Part shown: positions 35,285 through 46,080 of the stretch, piece after piece
Layout: the number at the start of each line of letters is the position of its first letter
Position numbering within the stretch: the first letter of the stretch is position 1
NCBI GenBank assembly: GCA_963932465.1
Contig: OZ010799.1
Location: 279,407,164 to 279,471,163 of the forward strand
Length of the DNA stretch: 64,000 nucleotides
Origin: Maratus speciosus
Taxonomy: Eukaryota > Arthropoda > Arachnida > Araneae > Salticidae
Direction: 5' to 3'
Notes under the pieces: generated by a model
What the model saw: the letters and a program-made list of their open reading frames with translations, nothing else
Told to the model about the DNA's origin: nothing
Databases searched by the model: none
Made by a program: the position numbers and the translations under genes

Positions 35285-36045
35285 ATTTTGTACTTTGAAA
35301 TTGTAACCTCTGTTACTGTAACTTTTCTTATCAAAGAAAATATTTCCATTGTCCCCAACAGGCGTTACTACTGCGCTTACTTGTAAGTAAAAATATTAGA
35401 AAAGATATGCTACAGTCACTTTCAATTTGTTCAGCACACATATGGTCCGTGAGCTGAAACATCTGAATTTCAGATTAATGTATTTTCTGTTTGTAACCTA
35501 GGTTACATAAATTTTTAATTTAAATATTGTCATTTTAATTAAAGTTTTATTTTTATTATCTGAAATTAAGTTAACTTAATTTAAATAAATGTCAGATTTA
35601 CATATTTTTATAAAACTATAGAAAATACAATTTTTTTCTTTGTTAAATGTAACATCTGCAACCTGTAACTTCTGTTACTACATATTTGTAACGGATGTAA
35701 GGTAAATTAACAAAAATTTTGTTTAAAATTCATATGCGTAATAAAACTCTATCATAGTGCCTAAGCGGTGCCATTGTTGTTAGATTAATATAAATACACT
35801 TCTACTGTCTAATTTGTGTTGCTCAATGTAACTTCTGTTACAAAAATGTAAACTCTGTTACAACGTATATAATTTCTGTTACTCGCACTTTTTCTCTATT
35901 TTTTTCTTCTTGTACATGAGTAGCTCTTAAAAAATGTTCCCATTGAATGATCTTAAAAAATGTTCCATTTAAAAATATATTTAGTACAGGGATTTGAAAA
36001 TTTTGACTGTAATGTTAATTACAAGTAACAGGGGTTACATATTCT
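35285..36045. repeat. Dispersed array of GTAAC-TCTGTTAC palindromes
   Basis: At least seven units of the form TGTAACNTCTGTTAC or variants: TGTAACCTCTGTTACTG, CCTAGGTTAC, TGTAACTTCTGTTAC (twice), TGTAAACTCTGTTAC, AGTAACAGGGGTTACA. They sit in A/T-rich spacers and end about 100 bp before the TIR at 36,150. Confidence 0.75.
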
Positions 36046-36149
36046 TATATAAATTAATCCACATTACTGTTTTCATTTGAATATAAAATTACATATTGAA
36101 GTCTAATACACTAATGACGATATAATTGACTAGAAATAATATTTTGATA

Positions 36150-38148
36150 CACTGTTAAAAATTTCCGCTTAACGTTGAACCAATATATGGAGTAAACTAA
36201 TGATGATCACCAAAATATGGTACTTCTTAATTTTCAAAAACTCCATTTCATGGTGTAACCTTGGAAATTACGCTGAATTGAACCACATTTTGGCAATAAG
36301 TTACACCAAGTTTTCGAGCTACTTATCAGCCAATCAGAACAGCACGTCTTTGTCTATGACGCCATTATATGATAAGTGAAGCGATTGCATTTCGTCCGCC
36401 ATTTAAAGTTTAAACGAAAGGGATATTAAAAGGATTACTCATGGAATACGGAGGTAAGTCTTATTTAATCTTAATGTTTCATTCCTGTGATTATAAGTGT
36501 GTATATGTGTTAAATAATTTTCATGTTTTATCGAAAAAGATTGATTTAGCTTCCCGAATTTCACAAGCCATTGTGTATTATATTCGTTCTTTATGTAACG
36601 GCTTGAAATATAATTGTTTTAACAATTAAATAACAAACATTTCTTAGTAAAAATTAATCACGACTTCATTCGTTTTGTCTTTTTAAATAGAGATAATTCG
36701 TGTAAACACTCCATTCTTCCTATTCAATAGTGAGATGTGACGTAGTTTAATTTGTCGCAGCTCGAAAGCAAAAACAAAACTTGAAGTACTATCTTAGTTT
36801 TAAAATGCTGACACGGAGATATGATTCATGGTTGCATTCATAGTAGTAGATGTAAAATTTGCAGTGATTTGAAAATGTTTATTAACCATTTGGAAAAATG
36901 GTTATTGTCCTCGTCAGGGTAGGAAATCAAAAGCATATCAGAAGCTTTTTATTGGTTTAATCCGCATTTTATTCGTTCTCTGGTTGGTCTATACACTAAC
37001 CTTTACTTTCAACAGAGATGGATACCTCTGTTAACAAAATACACTATGACAAAAAAGTAATAAAAACTACAAAAAAAAAATTAATAACTCAGAAACAAAT
37101 TGAGATATAGCTTTCAAACAAATTGCATTTAAAAGTACATTTTTTCTCTATACGACGGTGTAAAAAGTAACATTGCGGGATGTTTAGAAGTTTAAGAATG
37201 AAATTTCATTTAAAATTGGTCCAGGAATATTGATGTTTAATCCATGGCGTACGTAATGTATGACCAGCTCCGTAGAAGTTTAAAAATTTACAGTACCGAA
37301 AAAGTGTATACGTACAAGTGGATACGTACGAGTCGCAGGCGATTTTTGTCATTTGCAATTTTTACGTGTAATAACACTATTAATGTTTAATTCATGACAT
37401 ACATAATGTATGATCAACTCCGATTTTTTATGTCTTAAATTTTAGTCTTTGGAAAAATCATTTTCCAAAAGGTCGTTGTAATTTGTTAAATTGCTTTTTT
37501 TTATATAATGGAATTTTTGTGTACTTTACCGTTTCCCGATTATGAAGAATAACGATCAATGAATTAGTATTTATAATTTTTAATATTTTGGAGTGAAACA
37601 TGATGTTCTATGATTAAGATAATAAGAAAAGGTTTCGGATGGGAAAATAGATTTACACTGGGAATATTTCCTTATACATCTTACAGTTTTTAATTTAAGA
37701 AGTGAAAAGGAAACATGATATTTAAGCATTTAAATAAAATGATGTTTATACCGATATAAAATTTATTTGTAAAACTGCTTTAGTATGTTTTATATTTATA
37801 TTTACATTTTATGTATATAATGTAGGATTGGATATTTATTAAAGAGATTAATAACTACTTTTTACATTCAAAATGTTTTTTAAACAATGAAAAATAGTAC
37901 ATATGCAATCGTTTCTTTCCTTTTTAAATTCCCTTCTTTTTTTTCTATTTGCTAGATCAATCTTTTCTTATAAAATGTAAAAAATGTATTTAGCTTGTAT
38001 TTATAAAATACAGTGTGTACGGGAATAAAATATTAAAATTAAATATGGCTTAGCATTTCGTTCCAGAAGTATTAATAAGAATTATTAAGGAATATATTTA
38101 AAGGAAAATTATATGCATATTCCGTAGAATTTAAAAATTTAGACTCCA
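36150..38148. mobile_element. CACTGTTAAAAA-ended element (E2), right end unclear
   Basis: TA (36,148-36,149) then CACTGTTAAAAATTTCC. Next comes a short array with GTTGAACCA, GGTGTAACC and GTTACACC (36,170-36,320), then the plus-strand CCAAT/CCGCCAT/ATG/GTAAGT module (36,330-36,460). The shared core follows in inverted orientation (37,740-38,130). A right array and inverted TIR belonging to it cannot be assigned, because another CACTGTAAAAA end starts at 38,149. Only short frames occur. Confidence 0.5.
36330..36490 (+). promoter_or_regulatory. CCAAT + CCGCCAT + ATG + GTAAGT module (E2)
   Basis: CCAATCAGAACAGCA at 36,330-36,345 and CCGCCATTT at 36,396. ATGGAATACGGAG starts at 36,441 and runs into a GTAAGTCTTATTTAAT donor at 36,454. 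The same elements in the same order and spacing occur on the minus strand at 27.57-27.45 kb and 42.69-42.52 kb. If real, translation starts five codons before a splice donor. The promoter role is inferred. Confidence 0.5.
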
Positions 38149-38151
38149 CAC

Positions 38152-38204
<53 letters not shown>
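38149..38204. repeat. CACTGT end running into poly-A
   Basis: CACTGT followed by about 48 A's. It looks like a CACTGTAAAAAAA terminus whose A-run has expanded. It directly abuts the tandem array at 38.2-39.1 kb. Confidence 0.75.
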
Positions 38205-39130
38205 TAAGGTTACTAAGAATTTTGTCGGAAACTGGGATTCCTAGAACTTTTTATGTAACCACAACGAAAGATAATCATGTAAAATTACAAAAGTTTCTTC
38301 AGTAACTGTTACTAAATATTGCTTAGTAAACGTACTAGTGATTTTTTAGGGCGTTTACCAAAAAAACTCTTGTAAATTTACTAAATATTGTTTAGTGAAG
38401 TTACTAATGCTTGTTTAGGGAGTTTACTATATAAGTTTTAGTAAATTTATCAGTGTATATGTTGTAAACGTACTATCCATTTTTAGGGTGTTTTCTAAAT
38501 TTTTTTTCGTAAATTTACTAAATAATGTTCTGTAAATTTACTAACGGTTTTTCAAGGGAGTTTCTCTAATTAGTTTTTGTAAATTTACTAAATATTTCTT
38601 AGTAAACTTACTAGCGATTTTTTAGGGAGTTTACTAAAGAATTTGTGGTAATTTTTCCAAAGATAGTTTAGTAAACGTACTAAGGCTTTTTAGAGAGTTT
38701 CCCAAAGATTTCCTTGTAAGGTTACTAATATTGTTCAGTAAACTTACTAACGATTTTTTAGGGAGTTTACTAAAGAATTTTTCGTAAATTTACTTAGGAT
38801 TATTTAGTCAAGGTACTAACGATTTTTTTTGGTAGTTTCTTAAAGAATACTTTGTGAATTTTCTAGTGGTTTTTTAGTACACTTACAAAGGAATTTTTAG
38901 TACATTGACTAAGAATTTTTTTCGTAAATTTGCGAAGGATTTCATAGTACATTTACTATGAATTTTTTTAGTATTGCACCCAAAACTTTACATATACTTT
39001 AGCAAAAAATTTTTGGTAACTTTATTAAAGTATCGTCAGAAAAATTACCAATGATTTTTTAGTATTGTGTCTAAAACAGTTTTTGTATTCTCCCCAGAAA
39101 GTTTTTTGTAACCGTGCAAGAGATATTGCA
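38205..39130. repeat. About 69-bp tandem array (GTAAATTTACTAA ... TTTAGTAAACTTACTAA)
   Basis: A degenerate monomer of about 69 bp built from GTAAATTTACTAAATATTG, TTTAGTAAACTTACTAACG and ATTTTTTAGGGAGTTTACTA. GTAAATTTAC-like starts recur at about 38,371, 38,440, 38,507, 38,578, 38,649, 38,715 and 38,783, and more weakly to 39,130. Each monomer contains a small palindrome. No reading frame is maintained. Confidence 0.85.
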
Positions 39131-41039
39131 GTAAAGTCAAAATCCTTCGATCAAAATACTTCGATCAAAATAAGTAATATGGCCTGACGTGTTTTTCAGT
39201 AATACCACAGCAATTGCCAGCAATTGAAATATTTGTATGTTATGCTTTAAAAAACTGACTGAAGCTTCACTGTAGATATTCAAATAGGTACAAAATCATT
39301 TCCATATTAAATGAGCATTATTACAACAGCAGTAAATAAGCAGATAAGCAGAAGCAGATCTTACGGTTTTTAGTTAAAAAAGCTAATAGAAACAATAATG
39401 AAAGTAAAGTATCATTACTGAGTTTATAAAGTATGTCTAAATTTGTAAAAAAAAGGGTATCGATACACTGTTAAAAATAAAGTGTGATGTTTCACCAAGA
39501 AAATGGTGAAAAGTCGCTGAAATTTAGCTGCAAGCAAGATATTGGTGATAAGTTTTACCAGTTTATTGGTGCTTTCTCAAATACCATTATATCAGTGAAA
39601 TGTTAAACAATGATTCAGGTTTTTTATAAATCCAATTTTCTGGTGAAAGGTTGAACCATAAATCAGGATTTTTTTTAAATCCAACTTTCTGATAAAAGGT
39701 TTAACTATAAATCAGGGGTTTTTTTAAATCCAATTTTCTGGTAACAGTTTGAACTATAATTTAGTTTTTTTAATCAAATTTTCAGGTAAAAGCACTGTAA
39801 ATTAAAATGTCTGAAATTCAGTCACTTAAGTGTCTGAAACGGAGTGTTCAATTTTCAGACATTTTAAAATGTCTGAATTTTTTCAGACACTTTTTGCGAC
39901 TGAATTTCAGACACTTGAAACGTCTGAATCGCAGACATTTTTTGTAAGCATTTTATGTAGCCATGTTTGACCACGCTGAATACTGGGAAAATATCTGGCC
40001 GTTGTCCTGCCCCCTCTACCCCCATACCGCCTGATTTTCTGGTGCTCCCAATTTTAATATGCAATTTTCATAAAGCTGATAATTTAAATCTTTTACGACA
40101 TTGTACTAATTATAATGAGTATTTTGTTTCAGGAGTAGAATAAGATTAAAAAGAGAAAATATTTATCTAAATATTAGATTTTTTAAAATTTTGTTTTTAA
40201 TCTTACTTTACTTTAAAAGTTCAAAATATTGATATAATCAGTACAATTTCGAAACAGATTTAAAATATAAGCTTCGCAAATATTGCACATGAAATTTGGG
40301 GGAACTAAAATCGTAAGAGAACGGGGCACTACCCATGCTTTAATCAAGGAGTCCTTTTGCAAAAAATGCAACCCTGCAGTATTGTTAGCTAAATACAGAT
40401 GCCCGGTATTCGGGAGTATCCGTTATGGAGGTTAATGGACATTCCCGAATAGAGGATACTTCGATTTAGCGAATAATTTTTTGATCCGCAAGGCATACAT
40501 ATTTGTATTATTTTTACCTCACAAAAGCAGGCATCTCCGATTATCTGACAAATTTCGCGGTCCCGAAGTGTCCGCTATTAAGGGTTTTTAAGGTATATGG
40601 ATATATATTTTTTTATCTTGTCCTACTCTAAAAGTTCAAAATATTTATCATAGTCTGTGGAATGTCGAAAGAGATTTAAAAAATCCCGTGTACGCGAAAA
40701 TGGGCAAGAAAATCCCCCTCCCGTCCCGCCCCCCCAAAAAGGAAAATTCATATAATTCAAAAATTAGATTTTGCCCCATAGGCAATTTTACATATGCATC
40801 AGATGATAATCACAACAGCTATATAACCATGAGTAAATAATAAAATAGTAAATAAATATTCTATTTTAATAGCATTGAGAAAAAAAAAAAATTACTTCTA
40901 ATTTCAAAACTTAGCCATTTTTGTATTTGTCATTTAAGTACATATAAATAAAATAGTTAAGTCATTTTAAGTAGTAAACATGTGTAATATTTTTTTTTCT
41001 TTTCAAATATGTGGTAATTTGTCATGCTTAGTTAAAAGT

Positions 41040-41600
41040 AAACACCAGTTTGGTATCTAATTTTATATATCATTCTTCGGAATATGTATATAATTTTCTT
41101 TAAACATATTCCGTATTCAATTTAAAATTTTCACCCGCTATTGCTTAAAAATGTATATCATTATTATTCTTTTTTATGGAACAACACGATATAAGTCATA
41201 TTTAATTTATTTTATTTTTTATTCCTGTAAAATTTGTATCCTTTGAATATGAGCTAAATAGATTTTATATATTTGATAAGAAAATAATGATCTAAGAAAT
41301 AGAAAAAAAAAAAAAAACAGAAGAAAATAGAAAGTAAAAAAAAATACATCAGATAGTATACGTACTATTCTTAATTGTTTGAAAAACGTTTTGAACATAA
41401 AAAAGCAGTTATTAAATGGCTTAAAAATATATTTAATACTGTATCATATAAGTAAATACGAACTAAAAATATAAGGCAGTTTTATACATAAACTTCATAT
41501 CAAGGCATAAACAACTCTTTATTTATGTCTAAATTATCATGTGTAATTTTTTTTAGTGCCAACAATTACTTGTACCAGAACCGTTGCAAATTCGATTGCA
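41040..41600 (+). repeat. Shared core module in E3
   Basis: Aligned to 23,440-24,060 (E1). Common strings are GGAATATGTATATAATTTTC, TAAGTCATATTTAATTTATT, GAATATGAGCTAAATAGATT, AAGCAGTTATTAAAT and TTTTTTAGTGCC. Its first 180 bp also match, inverted, the module at 42.5-42.7 kb (TTTTCACCCGCTATTGC versus TTTTCACCGCCGCCATTGC). Confidence 0.7.
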
Positions 41601-42519
41601 GTAAAAGGAAATTTAATAATTATTTCTCGCATTACTCAATTTTAAAAATTTTAAATCATGAACAAAATATCGCAAAAAAAATGCTTGCATATAAATTACA
41701 AAAATTAATATACCAATTTAAAAAACACAAAAAATATTAATTAAACTTTATAATTATACTGCTAAACAGCAACGTAAACTGCAAAATATGAATAAAATGT
41801 TTCTCCGTTTGTTTAATGTTTCGAAAATTTTACTGGATGATATAAAAAATTCATATTATTTTTAGAAATTTGGTAAATGTTAAATCTGAAACATTGGATA
41901 TCAAAATTTGCGATTTTCAATAATAAATTAAAAAATCAATAAGAATAAATCTTTCCGTGATTAAAAACTGCAATATATACAGTCAAATTTCACAATATTA
42001 ATGCTTTTTTTCAATCTGAAAACTTTTCCTAATATCATAATAATATGAATCATCATATTTAGCTCCAAAATAATAATAATAACAAAAAATAAAATACATG
42101 CCTGATGTCATATACTACAAGCATTTATAGTCAGTAAACAGTAAAAAACATAGAATAAACACAGTTACAAATGGCTTCAATTTAATGTTTTTATCTCTGA
42201 TAAATGAAGCGATGAATCATTCAACTTTTCAAACCTATGTTGCAAGTTTTGTTTTTGAGCAAAGACAAATTATAATTATTTCACATCACCCTATCGAAAA
42301 TGAAGATTAAACTATCACTCATTCGTTTATTTACAAAGGTCAAGCAAATAGAATTACAGCATTGCTATTTAATTTTCAAAACAATTATATTTCATTCCGT
42401 TACATTAAGAAGGCATATAACAGACGACCGTTAGTGAAATCAAAAATTTAGCATTAAACTACAGAAAAGAGATAAATTTTTATAAACGATTTCACTCATA
42501 TTCAAAGGTATAGAAATCT

Positions 42520-42694
42520 ATCGGAATAAAATATTAGAATTAAATATGACTTACTCGTTCGTTCTATAAATACCCAGAATAACACATATCCTTTTAATCC
42601 AAGCAATGGCGGCGGTGAAAATTTAATTCTTTCTGTTCTTATCTCATGAAGGTGCTGTAGATGACACGCGCGGAAATCAGCGTTCTGATTGGCT
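42520..42694 (-). promoter_or_regulatory. CCAAT + CCGCCAT + splice-donor module (E3 right arm)
   Basis: On the minus strand: CCAATCAGAACGC (42,680-42,692), then CCGCCATTGC at about 42,603-42,612, then GAGTAAGTCATATTTAAT (from about 42,556). It faces inward, like the copies in E1 (right) and E2 (left). Confidence 0.5.
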
Positions 42695-43090
42695 GTTAAG
42701 AATAGTACCAAAGATGATGTTTAACTATCGCTTGGAGCGTACCGTCTTAAAATCAGACGGTTGTTGGATAATTTACACATGTTTCTCGGTTCGTTTATAG
42801 CATGATCATAGTAAGACATTTATGTGTCTTAAATTTAGACGTTTGTTATGTCTGAATTTTCAGATTCAGACACTTAAGTGACTGAAATTCTTTTTCAGTC
42901 ACATATGTGTCTAAATTTAAGACGCCTCTATTTGCAGTGAGGTTGGATCACGAATCAGGATTGTTTTTAAATCCAATTTTTTGGTAAAAGGTTAAATCAT
43001 AATTGAAGGTTTTCTCTATTCTAATTTTTTGCTAAAAGTTTGAATCACGATTCAGGATTTTCTCTCATCTTTATTAGAATGGTTACACCG

Positions 43091-45508
43091 GATTGTAGAT
43101 TTCTTTTTCCCCCCTCACTTTGGTTTTCAATTTATCATTTTATGGTGTAATAATAAATAAAATTTCAGATTATTGAGATTATCTTGCAGTAGGAAAGCTT
43201 ATTTTTTTTTCATTAAACCGAAAATTATTTAAGTTTTAATTATTTATTCTATTGTCTTTGAAATATATTTAAAAAACAGATGTTAACCAATTTGATCCAA
43301 TTTCACAAAGTAATTACATCTTTTTCCCCACAACTATTACCATTCTGTCCTTTTACATTTTGGAATATTTCTTCGCACTCAGTTACACTTATAGTCCATT
43401 TAGTGTTTGCTTATTCACAAAGAAAATATAAAAAAAAAAATAATTTTCTTTAGATTTAAATACATACCCTGTTTTTATTGTTTTAATTTAAACAATGTCT
43501 GAATAAATTTCTTCAAACAATATTAATTTTTGCACGAGTTTGAAAAGGTTTTGTGCATAATGCACTTAGCTGCTACTTTCATAATGTTTTTTTTTTTCTT
43601 TAATTTTTGTGAATCTATAGATTCTGAAATTTTCATATTGTACAGTTTTAAAATTTTTACCTTCTTTTCACAAAACAAAAAATTAAATAGAAATATTTTT
43701 AAATTTTATATTGCAACACAGCTCAATTATGCAAAATTAATTGATTTGAATATAAAACAACAAAAACAAATTAGTATTTGTTTCTGTTTAACATTCAATA
43801 ATGAATATAACACTTTTGAATAAATAAAGCACAAACATAATGAATACATAATCAAAGTATATGCGTAAACACTGAAATAATCAGCATTAAAAAGGCAGCT
43901 ATAAGTAGCAGAATCTATTTAACCTCTAATATCAGCTAATACAAAAGTATTACTTTAAACTTTAAAGCTTTTTTTTAAATACACAATGTTTTTCTATAGT
44001 ATATTATATACTTACTTTGAAGGGTTAATTTAATAACAGCAGTGTCGCCACCAAGCGACTAATTATTCTTACATATATAAGTATTTTTTCAGTATTCCTA
44101 AATCATAATCTATGACGACGATTTATTTATTTTTTAACAATGCTCGTAAAAAAGAAAAATATTCACCACCAGCAGCCTTGCAAGAGCTGAAAAAGAAATG
44201 GTTACAGACACTATTAAATAGCAACACATTTAAGTTGGTTTGCGGTATGCCGCTCCATTTATTGAAAATACAAATTATATAACCATTAAATTATATGTAT
44301 AGTATGTCAGACTAATATTTACTGTAATATAATATCATTTTACATAGAGTTTCTCTCAGACAGTTTTAGGAGGGTGCTACACCCTCTCTGACCATTCAGG
44401 TCATCAAATATAAAGAATTCTTGAAGCTTAGTATGTTCTGAATCAGGATTTCAAGTCAGGTAAAATGGAATAGATCCAAGCATCAGGTTAATTTCTCCAC
44501 CTGTTTTAAAGGAAAGAGTAAATATTTTAAGACATAAAATATTTCTTGTGCAGACATAACAATAATCAAATTTCACACAGGGGAATTAATCAAAAAATTA
44601 AACAGTATATCAATTCAAATCTCTTTTACAAGGAAATCTTCAGCATTTAAAAAATCAATCAGTGTTCGAAATAATTGGTGGTCCGCTGGTCCGAGAACAC
44701 CAAAAATTCATTTGGACCACTAATTTGAAAATTTCAGTGGTCAGCAGGAACATTAACTCCCCCCCCCCCCCCCTCTCTCTCTCTCACAGGATCACCGGTA
44801 AACTTGAATTTTCCCGTCTCAGAGAAAACGGCAACCAAACACAAATCGCACAATTTTATTTATTTTAAAAAATAAATAAAACTGCATTAAACCCTAGTCA
44901 ATTGAAATATTGGAATTAAAATAGTAAAATTAATAATTTTATAGTTTTTCTTTATGTGCTGTTTATTTAATTTTTAGTTATAATTTTATATTTTATTAGG
45001 CTGAAAATTTTGGATAAATGCAAAGAAAGTTTGTAAGAAAAAGCTGCAAAATTCTCTATTTGTTAGGTAGAAGGAAAATATTGTGAAATTCTTAAATCAA
45101 ATGTGGAAAAATATTGCAAAAAGCGTAAGTTGATTGAGGGAAAAAATTCGTCAATCAATCGTGATTAACAAAAACTAATGCTTGCCCTTTAGCTGCAATA
45201 GGGTGTTAACGATTTTAATCAACGATTAAATCATGATTTTAATCAACTGATTTTTTTTAGAAAATTTTTGATTTTAATCAATGATTTTTTATGGTCTATT
45301 TCAATGGTCTGTAGGGAAAAATCATTTGTAGTATATTGGAATGATATTACACTATTTCAAACATATAGAAATTGATACACATCACTGAAATGTACAAAAA
45401 GATGCTTACTATAGAACATGATGAGCATAGCATTAATCGTTTATTTATGGGGGGAAACAAAAGGAGAAAATTGAAAATGCGTTTCTTAAATGAACTAATG
45501 TTTAGCAT
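43091..45508. other. Non-coding AT-rich sequence
   Basis: No gene seen. It holds poly-C with (CT)n at 44,759-44,786. At 45,205-45,290 is a cluster of ATTTTAATCAAYGATT words that could be a transposon end. The 97-codon plus frame at 43,530-43,823 is Phe/Lys/Asn-rich with no motif. Confidence 0.5.
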
Positions 45509-45523
45509 ACTATTTGGTATATA

Positions 45524-45773
45524 GCCCCACCAGTGGCTGAGAGGTTCTGCTCTCGAAGCTGGTAGACGGGAGGTGCTGGGTTCGATCCCAATCGCGCCCG
45601 TCGGCCTAATCGTTCGGAGTTTTCGTGGTTTTCTTCGAACCTTGGATTTCCAAGCGTTAATACGGGTTAGGTTCCCTTAGAAAGACCCCCACGAAGGGCA
45701 CTCCCCCCCTGGGCCTATATCCCTCGTGCAGATAATTGGCCGTCATAAATACAACCAACCAACCAACCAACCA
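45524..45773 (+). mobile_element. tRNA-derived SINE with (AACC)n tail and 15-bp TSD
   Basis: Pol III A box TGGCTGAGAGGTT and B box GGTTCGATCCC lie in a tRNA-like 5' head. A unique GC-rich body (GGCACTCCCCCCCTGGGC) and a tail of (CAAC)n follow. The 15-bp duplication ACTATTTGGTATATA lies at 45,509-45,523 and 45,774-45,788 and is perfect, so the insertion is complete and fairly recent. It probably depends on a LINE in the same genome. Its head differs from the SINE at 34.9 kb. Confidence 0.95.
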
Positions 45774-46039
45774 ACTATTTGGTATATATTCAAATCATGT
45801 ATAGCGTCGCACAAAGGACTTCGGATATTTTTCCGATGACTGATAATTGCTGAACTTTAATTTTCAAATGTGTTACGTGTTTTGTAATTTGCTTACTTAG
45901 CCATCATATTTAACTTTATTAAATGTTGACTTTTTTTTTTTTTTTTTTTTTACATAATTCTGAATGTGTTGGAAAATTGTAATCTGTCGTTGAAGGTTGA
46001 TTATTTTACGTTATTGTTTAAAAAAATATTTTTATTTTG

Positions 46040-46047
<8 letters not shown>

Positions 46048-46077
<30 letters not shown>
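46048..46077. repeat. (TA)n microsatellite, left flank of the pogo-like element
   Basis: A pure TA run. A second TA run lies directly on the other side of the element, at about 48,521-48,554. Confidence 0.95.

Positions 46078-46078
<1 letters not shown>

Positions 46079-46080
<2 letters not shown>

Larger units (their letters stand above)
39793..42939. mobile_element. CACTG-ended element E3 with GTCTGAAATTCAGAC arrays, AG target duplication
   Basis: CACTG at 39,793 and CAGTG at 42,935-42,939. The interrupted 60-bp tandem unit (GGTAAAAGGTTGAA) continues across it with AG on both sides (39,791-39,792 and 42,940-42,941), which fixes the ends and a 2-bp duplication. Terminal arrays carry GTCTGAAATTCAG, CACTTAAGTGTCTGAA and AATTTAGACACAT words. 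The interior holds the shared core (41,040-41,600) and an inward minus-strand CCAAT/CCGCCAT module (42,550-42,692). Only short frames of no known domain are present. Confidence 0.72.
39466..43090. repeat. CACTGTTAAAAA end and 60-bp array, split by element E3
   Basis: TA then CACTGTTAAAAATAAAGTG at 39,466, followed by GTTTCACC/GGTGAAA words and then a tandem array of about 57-60 bp. The unit is ATCAGGATTTTTTTTAAATC, then CAATTTTCTGGTAAAAGGTT, then GAACCATAA. About four units lie at 39,600-39,792. The array resumes at 42,940 mid-unit and continues to about 43,090. Confidence 0.8.

Noticed and set aside
38205..39130. CRISPR array
   Set aside because: The 69-bp period has no constant repeat plus unique spacer structure. 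All parts of the unit diverge equally, and the context is eukaryotic.
42502..42711. 69-codon minus-strand gene (contains the ATGGCGG region)
   Set aside because: The frame crosses the putative first exon and intron of the E3 module. Only the regulatory and splice signals are conserved in E1 and E2, not the protein.
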